From: CAVQCX01 sp963711095
GTDB taxonomy: Bacteria > Pseudomonadota > Gammaproteobacteria > Chromatiales > Chromatiaceae
Assembly: GCA_963711095.1 (NCBI GenBank)
Contig: CAVQCX010000018.1
Span: 248,001 to 312,000, forward strand
Length of the DNA stretch: 64,000 nucleotides
Direction of reading: 5' to 3'
Within the stretch, counting starts at the first letter, position 1; the number at the start of each line of letters is the position of its first letter. The notes under the pieces were generated by a model that saw only the letters and a list, made by a program, of their open reading frames with translations, had not been told where the DNA came from and did no database searches. Of this stretch, positions 14,526 to 22,391 are shown in pieces. A program made the translations under genes and the position numbers.

Positions 14526-16487
14526 CTATGGCAGCAGTGGCGGTAGCTCCGCGATCATCGCCCAGAAGATCCCGATAGCCAGCAGCACACCGATGGTGAG
14601 GGCTGTAAACCCGAACATTCGGGCGCTTGACAGCTCGTCGCAAGTCGGTGCCTCGACCAGCCTGCTTTCGAGCTCATTGTTTGCAACCAGTCGCGCGTAC
14701 TCGAGTGGCCTCTCTTCCTTTAAGCGCTCAACCGGTATCCGACCCGTAAAGATGACCGGATCCAAGGGAAAGCTTTCCGGCCGCAGGTGGGTGTGGAAAA
14801 AGTGGAACACGAAGATGAATCCCGTAGCCAGCAGCGCCTCGTCGCTGTGCACGATATAGGCCACATTGAGCATCCAACCGGGTAAGAAGCGGGTGCAGAA
14901 GTCCGGGAACCAGACCATCAGCCCGGAGAGCCCGATGATGGGGATCCCCCAGAACACCGCCATGTAGTCGAATTTCTCCCAGTAGGTCCAGCGATCATTG
15001 GGCGGCTTCGGCCCGAGGTAGAGGAAGTAGCGCAGGTTTTGGACCGCATCCACGAGGTCACGGGGCTGAGGCACCAGCGAGTCGGGGCCCCAGAACAGCC
15101 CGCGTCCCAGCTTCGGGAGTCCCCTGAACAGGATCAAGGCCAGGTGATAGAAGGCATAGCCGAAGGTCGCCACCGCCGCGACGCGGTGAATGATCCGCGT
15201 GCTTTCAACCCCTCCGAAGGCGCTGACCAGGGTATGCGCCCAGGCCGCCTCGTGGAACTTCAATGGCAGACCAGTTGCGGCAAGCAGCAGGAAGGTGGTC
15301 ACCATGACCACGTGGGTCCAGATATGCTGCCTGGCGAAGCGGCGGATATGCGGACCCTCACTTGCATGCCAGACCCCAAACTCACCACGCACCCAGCCGA
15401 CCAGCGCGCGTTGCAGCCACAGCGCATCGTGCAGCCCGAAGAAGCCGAACACGCCGAACAACAGCACCGTCATAAAGAGCCAGACGTAATAGAGCGCCGG
15501 GGTGCGCTCGGGATGGGTAGGATCACTGTGCGGCTGAAATGTCAGAAAGGCCGCGGTGGTACCACTGTGGCATTTACCGCAGGTCTTACCGAGATTGTCC
15601 GGGTTAATGCTGGACCGAGGGTCGGATGCCGGAAGCTCTGCGTGTGGCGTATGACAGTCGGAGCAGACCGCACTGGCCTGAAAGCCCAGATCCGTCGCCT
15701 TGCCATGGAAACTGCCGCGATACGAGGAATAGCGGGCGCTGTGGCAGTTCGCGCATTCCTTCGGGAAGCCGAGGCGAGTGCTGGCTAGCGCCGGGTCGCC
15801 CATCGAGTGCGCTACGTGACAGGTCGTGCAGACCGGTCCTTTGCTATTGTGCTCCTTCCACGCCGTGCCATGGGCGCTCCCTGCCGTCCAGGTCCGCAAG
15901 ATACCGGCATGGCACTTGCCACAGACCTCCGGCTCCTTCTCGTGCGACGCCAGGGAGCTCTTGTCGTCCCGCGGCTGGATCGAGTGATCCCCGTGGCAAT
16001 CGGTGCAGGTGGGTGCGCTGACCAGGCCGGACCCGAGCAAGGCCCTGGCGTGGATGCCGCCAAGGTAGCTGCCCATCACCTTTTCGTGGCACTTGCCGCA
16101 GGTGTGGATCTGGTTAGCGGGCGCCAGCGGGGAATCGAGATCTTTGAGATCGATTATCTTATGTGCCGCACCGTGACACGACTGGCACGGCGTGTCCTTG
16201 ACGTGGACGCTCGCCTTGAGCTTCTTGGCCTCGCGCGCATGACAGTCGCCGCACTCATCGGTAGTCACCTTTTCCGGGTGAGGCTTACCGGGCGGCGGCA
16301 CTTGGGTGATACCCTCGTGGCAGTCCGTACACGCCAGCTTGCCGTGCGCCGGCGAGCTGACCACGGCGTCTTTGTGACAAGCCATGCAGTCTATCGGTTG
16401 CTCCGTGGCGCCGATCGCTCGGCCCGCCCCGAGGAGCAATGCGAGGCACCACAGACCCGCAAGACCGAAGATTCGATGATAAAGCAT
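14526..16487 (-). CDS. Undecahaem cytochrome c fused to a cytochrome b561-type membrane domain
   Basis: 653 aa. A signal peptide (residues 1-26, ending AIGA) leads a periplasmic part with eleven CxxCH c-haem sites between residues 34 and 307. From about residue 332 there is a membrane part with five or six hydrophobic helices and several histidines (HDALW, HIWTHVVM, RIIHRVAA, YHLALILF, FVFHFFHTH) that could hold b haems, as in cytochrome b561/b6-like quinol-interacting proteins. Such a chain could pass electrons between the quinone pool and periplasmic partners. It lies downstream of the SQR-type gene on the same strand, 212 bp past the small protein, with a hairpin between. The exact partner or substrate is unknown. 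Confidence 0.88.
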   Translation of the reverse strand: MLYHRIFGLAGLWCLALLLGAGRAIGATEQPIDCMACHKDAVVSSPAHGKLACTDCHEGITQVPPPGKPHPEKVTTDECGDCHAREAKKLKASVHVKDTPCQSCHGAAHKIIDLKDLDSPLAPANQIHTCGKCHEKVMGSYLGGIHARALLGSGLVSAPTCTDCHGDHSIQPRDDKSSLASHEKEPEVCGKCHAGILRTWTAGSAHGTAWKEHNSKGPVCTTCHVAHSMGDPALASTRLGFPKECANCHSARYSSYRGSFHGKATDLGFQASAVCSDCHTPHAELPASDPRSSINPDNLGKTCGKCHSGTTAAFLTFQPHSDPTHPERTPALYYVWLFMTVLLFGVFGFFGLHDALWLQRALVGWVRGEFGVWHASEGPHIRRFARQHIWTHVVMVTTFLLLAATGLPLKFHEAAWAHTLVSAFGGVESTRIIHRVAAVATFGYAFYHLALILFRGLPKLGRGLFWGPDSLVPQPRDLVDAVQNLRYFLYLGPKPPNDRWTYWEKFDYMAVFWGIPIIGLSGLMVWFPDFCTRFLPGWMLNVAYIVHSDEALLATGFIFVFHFFHTHLRPESFPLDPVIFTGRIPVERLKEERPLEYARLVANNELESRLVEAPTCDELSSARMFGFTALTIGVLLAIGIFWAMIAELPPLLP

Positions 16488-16632
16488 CTGGTTTATCCTC
16501 CTTAGACAAGCGCGGGAATGATTTCTGCCGGCCGGCGCCGTACCAATCGCCGCCTGCCGGCACGCGAGGCGCTCAGCGTCACCGGAGGACCACCGACGGT
16601 CGGCCGCGCCGACTACGCAACTGGGTTGGATC

Positions 16633-16658
16633 GCAGGCCGTCCTCATGGACGGCCTGC
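16633..16658 (-). terminator. Perfect hairpin after the SQR small-protein operon
   Basis: An 11-bp perfect stem GCAGGCCGTCC / GGACGGCCTGC with a TCAT loop lies 42 bp past the stop of the small gene at 16700. There is no T-run; it may stop transcription weakly or protect the sqr mRNA end. Confidence 0.55.
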
Positions 16659-16699
16659 CCCGGGGACATGCGCCACCAACTCATGCTCGTGCAGGGATG

Positions 16700-16873
16700 T
16701 TATCTCCTGGCGGCCGCTGGTGCGTGGCTGCGGCGGACGACCCGCATCATCTTCAGGTTGATCTGCACGAAGCGCCACAGCTGGTACGGGACGCTTTGGC
16801 GCGAGCGCAGGGCGGCATCGGTGGGCACGGACTGGAAGAATGCCTGGTCGTACGGCTGCTGAGTGGTGGTCAT
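16700..16873 (-). CDS. Small protein co-transcribed with the SQR gene, function unknown
   Basis: 57 aa from ATG 16873, preceded by a very good GGAGGAG. The sequence YDQAFFQSVPTDAALRSRQ is followed by PYQLWRFVQINLKMMRVV and a basic tail; it is probably an amphipathic, membrane-associated peptide. An alternative ATG at 16960, also with GGAG, would add 29 residues including a cysteine cluster (GCSPKCCSACAKQ); the frame is open and starts 6 bp after the SQR stop. Which start is used cannot be decided here. I do not recognise the family. Its position directly after SQR suggests a membrane anchor or accessory role. Confidence 0.65.
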   Translation of the reverse strand: MTTTQQPYDQAFFQSVPTDAALRSRQSVPYQLWRFVQINLKMMRVVRRSHAPAAARR

Positions 16874-16965
16874 TGGAGCTCCTCCAGAGAACGGGGATTG
16901 CTTCGCACACGCGGAGCAACACTTGGGGCTACAGCCAGCTGGAAAGTAGGCGGCGGACATGGCGG

Positions 16966-18423
16966 CTACTCCGGAATCAGGCGCCAGCCGAGCTTCTGGC
17001 GCACCTTGTAAAGGAACATCAAGTGGAGCACGTGCTTGATCCAGTGGCCCGCCAGTCCGATCTCGGCAAACGACAGGTCTGTGTCGCGGCCAAAGCGGGG
17101 GTAGCGCTCGAAGTCCGGCACGATCGGATAAACCGCCATCGCCACGGCCATGCCGCACCGCCAGCCGCAGCCGGCCGACGCGACGCAGGCTGCCCCAATC
17201 TCGGCCATGGACGCTGTATGGGATGCCTCGGTGACTCCGTGGTTGATGCTGTCGACGATGGAGGCGGCTACCGCCTTGCCGATCGTCGCGGATGGCATAC
17301 CGGTACGCGGCGGGGTGGGGAAGATCGGAGTGCCGTTAGCGCTCTGCATCGGCTTGGACATGCCGTGGGGCGGCGCGAAGGCGATGCCGGCAGCGTACAT
17401 GTTCGGGTACAGAGGGCTCTGATAGGTCCTTGGCCAGTCGCGCGGCGACCACTCCTCATAGGGGCGCTGGGTGTAGTCGCCGTCCACCAGCATGAACCCG
17501 GCGCGGTTGAAGAGACGCTGGGTGATCTCGTCCCCCTTGTAGTCATACGCCTTCAGGCCGGCGCCGGCGAAGGGCGGGATCAGCATGGCGAAGTCGAAGG
17601 GCAGCTCGTGCTCCGTGCCCTCCAGGGTCTCGTAATGGACGACACCCGGCTCCACTGCCTTGGTGTGGGCACGCAGGTACCAGTGGACACCGCGCTCCGC
17701 CATCAGGGATTCTGTGAAGCTCTTGCTATGGGAGATGTAGCCGCCGTGACGGATATGCATGCCCCCCATGCCGAAGTCTCCCAGCTCGTACTCGTTGGAC
17801 AGCCAGTGCAGCTCGGCCCGGTCGCGGACACCCTGCTCCCGCAGGACGTGGTCGAGGTTGAACAGGTACTCGATGGCCGCCCCTTGACAGGTGCACAGGC
17901 CGTGACCGGTGCCGATGACGAACCGTTGTCGCTCGCCGCGCCGCATGCGCTCGATCGATTCGCCGAGGGCGTCCGCCGCCTGTTTGGCGTGCCCGACGGT
18001 GCACACCGACAGGCTGTTCTTGTCCGGTCCCAACCCCTCGGTGGCGCCGAAGTTGAGCTTGGGGCCGGTGGCGTTGATCAGGAAATCGTATGGGATAGAC
18101 TCCGTGACACCCACCCTGCCAGGCTCGGTGTACTCCACGTCGACATAGGGTCGCCCCTCGACTGAGTCGCCCTCCGGGTGCAGGGCCGTGGCCTTCGCCT
18201 GCCGAAAATCGATCCCGGCCTTGTCGTAGATCGGGGGCAGCGGCGTGACCACCTGCTCGGGCGCCATCTTGCCGACGCCGACCCAGATGTTGGAGGGAAT
18301 CCAGTTATAGTAGCTATTCGGGCTGACCACGACGACTTCGTGCTCTTTGCCCAGCCAGCTCCTGGCGAACGAGGCGGCGGTGTGGCCGGCGACGCCGGCC
18401 CCGAGAATGACGAGACGGGTCAT
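16966..18423 (-). CDS. sqr: Sulfide:quinone oxidoreductase-type flavoprotein
   Basis: 485 aa. SQR is a peripheral membrane FAD enzyme that oxidises sulfide to sulfane sulfur and reduces quinone. Visible are the FAD motif VILGAGVAGHTAA (residues 5-17), PNSYYNWIPSNIW, the NATGPKL turn near 117, and cysteines at 141, 177 and 179 (CTVGH, GLCTCQG); amphipathic helices at the C-terminus (HWIKHVLHLMFLYKVRQKLGW) would attach it to the membrane. ATG 18423 follows AAGGAGG. The family membership is clear, but I cannot assign an SQR type (I-VI) by eye, and related FAD proteins such as flavocytochrome c subunits are alternatives. A sigma-54 promoter precedes it and a FisR-like activator is divergent. Confidence 0.82.
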   Translation of the reverse strand: MTRLVILGAGVAGHTAASFARSWLGKEHEVVVVSPNSYYNWIPSNIWVGVGKMAPEQVVTPLPPIYDKAGIDFRQAKATALHPEGDSVEGRPYVDVEYTEPGRVGVTESIPYDFLINATGPKLNFGATEGLGPDKNSLSVCTVGHAKQAADALGESIERMRRGERQRFVIGTGHGLCTCQGAAIEYLFNLDHVLREQGVRDRAELHWLSNEYELGDFGMGGMHIRHGGYISHSKSFTESLMAERGVHWYLRAHTKAVEPGVVHYETLEGTEHELPFDFAMLIPPFAGAGLKAYDYKGDEITQRLFNRAGFMLVDGDYTQRPYEEWSPRDWPRTYQSPLYPNMYAAGIAFAPPHGMSKPMQSANGTPIFPTPPRTGMPSATIGKAVAASIVDSINHGVTEASHTASMAEIGAACVASAGCGWRCGMAVAMAVYPIVPDFERYPRFGRDTDLSFAEIGLAGHWIKHVLHLMFLYKVRQKLGWRLIPE

Positions 18424-18516
18424 AATAACCTCCTTGACGATGGTGGCAAGCGAGGCAGTTTTTATAAGCAACGCGGGTGCAGATTCTGCCTCTTCCTGCC
18501 CCGCACAAAAGGAGAG

Positions 18517-18531
18517 GCATAGACCATGCCA
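18517..18531 (-). promoter_or_regulatory. Sigma-54 (-24/-12) promoter of the SQR gene
   Basis: Read on the minus strand: TGGCATGGTCTATGC, with GG and GC separated by exactly 10 nt, close to the consensus TGGCACG-N4-TTGC. Expected transcription start near 18505, about 80 nt before the sqr ATG. A sigma-54 activator gene is divergent, which supports the assignment. Confidence 0.75.
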
Positions 18532-18631
18532 CCGCCGCCTGGCAGCCTCTGTCGCCCCCCGGGCCACTCAATATCTAAGGGGAGAGCCGGCCGAGGATTG
18601 GGGTTATCCCTTGCAAAGAGCCGGGCTCGAC

Positions 18632-18680
18632 TGCCATTGATGGCAGGCACGGTGGCACAAATATCTGCCATACTTGGGCA
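18632..18680. promoter_or_regulatory. Paired palindromes, likely activator-binding sites
   Basis: TGCCATTGATGGCA (18632-18645) is a near-perfect dyad; TGCCATACTTGGGCA (18666-18680) is an imperfect second copy, spaced 34 bp centre to centre (about three helical turns). They lie about 125-175 bp upstream of the predicted sqr start, the normal place for sigma-54 enhancer sites, and just before the regulator gene, so they may also mediate autoregulation. Confidence 0.6.
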
Positions 18681-18768
18681 GCGCAGTAATTGTGGCTGGC
18701 AGGCGCCCCGGAACGAGGACGCCAGCCCAGCGAAGGAGCTGAGACCAACTGACGTCGAGTGAGGGCCT

Positions 18769-20205
18769 ATGCCAGTCGAGAAAGAGATCGCAAGCTGGCT
18801 TGAAACCCATGACCGCCCGTTCGCGGTAATCGATAAGGACCACCGGATCATCGGGGTGAACCAGGCCTACGAGCTCACCTACCAGGTGAAGGCGGAGGAT
18901 GTCGTCGGTCGGCGGTGCTACCAGGTCACCCACCACCACTCCTCACCCTGCTGCGAGCACGGCGAAGACTGTCCCCATCAGCTGGTGTTCGAGGGCAAGC
19001 AGCTACGCCAGTGCCTGCACACCCACATAGACGGCCAGGGGCACCCGCGCTGGGTACGGGTCAGCGGTCACCGCATCGTCTCCTCCACCGGTGAGGTCTT
19101 CCTGGGCGAGGGGGTATGCGAGATCGCCGTCCAGAAGGTGGGCAGCGAAGACGGCGGGGCGGCGGGCCCGAGGATGGTAGGCCAGGCCCCGGCCTACCTC
19201 GCCATGATAGAACGGTTGGGGTTGGCGGCGCGCACCGCCAGCCCGGTGCTCATCCAGGGGGAGACCGGTACCGGCAAGGAGCTGGCGGCCGCCTTCATCC
19301 ACTACCAGTCGGAGCGGCGCGACCGCGCCTTCATCTGCCTGGATTGCACCGTACTCTCCGAAGGCCTGTTCGAGAGCGAAGTCTTCGGCCACGAGCGAGG
19401 CTCTTTCACCAGTGCCGACAAAGCCCGGCGGGGCCTGTTCGAGCTCGCCAATGGCGGCACCATCTTTCTGGATGAGATCGGCGAGATGCCGCCATCCTGC
19501 CAGGCGAAGCTCCTGCGGGTGCTGGAGACCCGCGAATTCCGCCCGGTGGGCGCCGAGAAGACGATCAAGGTCGATGTGCGCGTGGTCTGCGCGACCAACC
19601 GGCCGTTGTGGGAATGCGTGCAGGCCCGCACCTTCCGCAGCGACCTCTACTACCGGATCGCCTGTTTCACCGTCCGGACGCCGGCGTTGCGGGAACGCCT
19701 GGGCGACCTGCCGCTGCTGGCCGGGGAGATCCTCCGCCGCTGCCCTCACTTCCAGTCCGGAGCGGCGCGGCCCACTCTGAGTCCGGCGGCCCTTGCACTG
19801 CTGCAGTCCTACACCTACCCGGGTAACATCCGCGAGCTGAGCAACCTCCTGCAGGTCGCCGCTACCACGGGTGCCAGCTACATCGACGCCTCGGATGTGC
19901 GTCGGGCGCTGGCGCAATTCGAGGGCTGGGGGGACCCCCTGGAGGTGGTGGCACAGGACCCGCCATGCCCCCCATGCAACGGACACGGGTCAGCTCGCCC
20001 GGATGGCCTCGCGGGGGCGATCTCCGAGGAGGATCACTTCCCCCCTCCCGAGAGCGGCGCTCCGCCACCGGGCTCTGACACGGAGCGACGCTACATGCGC
20101 GAGCTGCTTCACCGCTACCATGGCCACCGGCGGGATGTGGCCAAGGCCCTCGGGATGAGCGAGCGCACCCTCTACCGCCGGCTGAAGCAATACAAGCTGG
20201 AATAA
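18769..20205 (+). CDS. FisR-like sigma-54 activator sensing sulfane sulfur
   Basis: 478 aa. Domains: N-terminal PAS-like sensor (residues 1-120); AAA+ ATPase (about 135-365) with Walker A GETGTGKE, a GAFTGA-loop variant GSFTSA, and Walker B GTIFLDEIGEM; Fis-type helix-turn-helix at the end (RDVAKALGMSERTLYRRLKQY). The sensor has cysteines at 50, 61, 62 and 68. As I recall, FisR of Cupriavidus senses persulfides through Cys53, Cys64 and Cys71; the 11- and 7-residue spacings match exactly Cys50, Cys61 and Cys68 here. The gene is divergent from an SQR gene with a sigma-54 promoter, the same genetic setting. The GSFTSA loop deviates from GAFTGA and may alter sigma-54 contact. Confidence 0.85.
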   Translation: MPVEKEIASWLETHDRPFAVIDKDHRIIGVNQAYELTYQVKAEDVVGRRCYQVTHHHSSPCCEHGEDCPHQLVFEGKQLRQCLHTHIDGQGHPRWVRVSGHRIVSSTGEVFLGEGVCEIAVQKVGSEDGGAAGPRMVGQAPAYLAMIERLGLAARTASPVLIQGETGTGKELAAAFIHYQSERRDRAFICLDCTVLSEGLFESEVFGHERGSFTSADKARRGLFELANGGTIFLDEIGEMPPSCQAKLLRVLETREFRPVGAEKTIKVDVRVVCATNRPLWECVQARTFRSDLYYRIACFTVRTPALRERLGDLPLLAGEILRRCPHFQSGAARPTLSPAALALLQSYTYPGNIRELSNLLQVAATTGASYIDASDVRRALAQFEGWGDPLEVVAQDPPCPPCNGHGSARPDGLAGAISEEDHFPPPESGAPPPGSDTERRYMRELLHRYHGHRRDVAKALGMSERTLYRRLKQYKLE

Positions 20206-20249
20206 GCCGGCGGCCTGCCCTTCGGCCCTTGCTCGACGATGAAGCAGGG

Positions 20250-22043
20250 TCAGCCCATCCGCTGTCGCTCGCTGTTGCGCCTGCGCAGGCGCAGCGGCAA
20301 GTTGCTGGTCCGGGCGACCTGGGGCCAGGAGAGCACACCCACCACCTCCTCGGCACGATCCAGGGTGCCCGTTTCGGTGACCACCGCGATATCCTGCTTA
20401 GCGTCGCGCAGGCGCATGAACACATCGAGTAGATTGTCATCGGCGCGCACCACCAGGAATTCTCCGGTGGCGTGCACCGCGAAGCTCTGCGCCAGCGATG
20501 TGGCCGGGTTGATTTGCGCTACCTTGACCTCTTCGAGTATCCCGGCCACGCGGCCGTCTTGCACCGCGACGATATGCGGGGGCCGCTTGAGCTCCTTAAG
20601 CGCATGCTCCAGCGATGTGGGATCGGCCAGGTGACGATGCAATATCGGCACGTCGAGCGCATCGCGCGCCGTGTACATGAGATAGAGGTTGGTCTGGCAC
20701 GACTCCGGTAGCGTATGGCCGCGGCGGGTGAGCTTCAGGGTATAGATGCTGTCGCCCAGCACCCCGCGGCGCACCCCGTAGGCCACTGAGGCGGTAATCA
20801 TCAGCGGGATGATCACGTTGTAGTCGCGGGTCATCTCGAAGATCATCACGATCGCTGTGACCACGGCACCCGTCGCCCCTGCCACTACCCCGGCCATGCC
20901 GATCATCGCCGTGGCCGGCACGTCCAAAGGCACGCCGGGCAGTAGATCGTTGACCAGGATTGCATAGGCGCCGCCGAGCGTCGCACCCAGGAACAGCGAC
21001 GGGGAGAAGATGCCCCCCGAGGCCCCGGAGCCCAGCGCCAGGGAGGTCGCCAAAAGCTTGGCGGCGAACAGCAGGAGCAAGAACGCGGGGCTCAACAGCG
21101 GCTGGGTCAAAATCTCCTGGATGGTCGCATAACCCACCCCCTGGACGTAATAGTGCCCGCTGTAGCGCAGGAACAGATACATCATGACCCCGCAGGCCAG
21201 CATGCCCAGGGCGTGGCGCGTGTAATAGTTGCCCGGCAGCCGGTCGAAGAAGTCCTCGAGCAGATAGATGGAGCGGATATAGACCATGGATACCAGACCG
21301 AGCAGCAGCCCCAGGCATAGATAGGCGACCAGGGTGGATTCGGTAAGCGGGCTGGCCCGCGCGATGATCAGCGACGGGATGTCGAACGCCGGGGACGCGC
21401 CGAACGCGGCCCTCCCGACATAGGTCGCCGCACCGGTGGCGAGCGCCACCGGGATCAGGGTCCGTGAGCTGATCTCGGGCAGGATCAGCTCGATGGCGAA
21501 CAGCAAACCGCCGATCGGGGTGTTGAAGGTCGCGGCGATGCCGCCGCCCGCCCCGCAGCCGATCAGGGCGGTGCGCTGCCATTGGGGAAGCCGCACCAGC
21601 TGCCCCACCGTCGACCCGAAAGCCGAGCCGATCTGGATGATCGGGCCCTCGCGGCCCACCGCCGCACCCGAGCCGATGGAGATCGCCGAGGCGAGCGCCT
21701 TGACCACAGACACCACCGGGCGAATGATGCCGCGCCCGTAATAGATCGCGTCCATGACCTCAGGAACCCCGTGGCCCTTGGCCTCCGGGGCGAAGTTCTT
21801 CACCAGGAAGGCGACCATCAGGCCACCCAGCACCGGCGCCAGGATAATCCAGGCGCCCCAGGGGCCGGGCGGGGTATGCACGCTGGTGTCATAGACCAGC
21901 GACACCTCGCCCAGGAAGAACAGGTTATGGCAGAAGCCGATCAGCGCCCGGAATAGGATCGCACCCACACCGGCGACCAGCCCGGTCAGGATCGCGAGCA
22001 GCGAAAAGCGCAGCAGGGGTACGGCGGGCAGTCTGATCCTCAT
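20250..22043 (-). CDS. ClC-type chloride channel/antiporter with CBS domains
   Basis: 597 aa. Membrane part (residues 1-430) with the ClC selectivity motifs: GSGAAVGREGP (gating glutamate in GREGP), the GSGASGGIFSPSLFLGA block, and the helix-N/O region AGATGAVVTAIVMIFEMTRDY. The C-terminal part (about 450-590) has two CBS-like segments (ALDVPILHRHLADPTSLEHAL and FLVVRADDNLLDVFMRLRD), which often bind adenine nucleotides. It exchanges chloride for protons or conducts chloride in the inner membrane. It ends 44 bp from the convergent fisR-like gene and has no evident partner gene. Confidence 0.93.
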   Translation of the reverse strand: MRIRLPAVPLLRFSLLAILTGLVAGVGAILFRALIGFCHNLFFLGEVSLVYDTSVHTPPGPWGAWIILAPVLGGLMVAFLVKNFAPEAKGHGVPEVMDAIYYGRGIIRPVVSVVKALASAISIGSGAAVGREGPIIQIGSAFGSTVGQLVRLPQWQRTALIGCGAGGGIAATFNTPIGGLLFAIELILPEISSRTLIPVALATGAATYVGRAAFGASPAFDIPSLIIARASPLTESTLVAYLCLGLLLGLVSMVYIRSIYLLEDFFDRLPGNYYTRHALGMLACGVMMYLFLRYSGHYYVQGVGYATIQEILTQPLLSPAFLLLLFAAKLLATSLALGSGASGGIFSPSLFLGATLGGAYAILVNDLLPGVPLDVPATAMIGMAGVVAGATGAVVTAIVMIFEMTRDYNVIIPLMITASVAYGVRRGVLGDSIYTLKLTRRGHTLPESCQTNLYLMYTARDALDVPILHRHLADPTSLEHALKELKRPPHIVAVQDGRVAGILEEVKVAQINPATSLAQSFAVHATGEFLVVRADDNLLDVFMRLRDAKQDIAVVTETGTLDRAEEVVGVLSWPQVARTSNLPLRLRRRNSERQRMG

Positions 22044-22391
22044 CTGTCCACAACGGCAGGTTGCTCAAAGGTCCGGCCGACTATCGTACACAGACCGCCG
22101 AGCGGGAACACCCCTTTCGCCTGGGACGGAAACGGCCCCCGACACGCGATCCGGAGCCCCGGGTCTCGCATCGCCCCCGGCTTGCTTGGATGAAGACCAT
22201 GCCACCGTCGAGCGTCGGCTGACGCGACGCCGCCTTCCCCGGGCCCGCCCAGCGGCCGTGCAAAAGGCCCACCCGAGCGGCGCCGCAACAGACCCCGAAT
22301 AGGCCGTCCGGCTTCCAGGAAAGCAGCGCGATCTGCATGATCCGTTGGGTACGGGGTGGGTCCGGGCCTCCCGGGCCGCCGGCACCCGGGC
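22044..22391. other. Intergenic, no gene supported
   Basis: 348 bp between two minus-strand genes. GC-rich; short open frames exist in several phases but none has a ribosome-binding site or a recognisable product. A promoter for the ClC gene presumably lies near its start. Confidence 0.5.
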
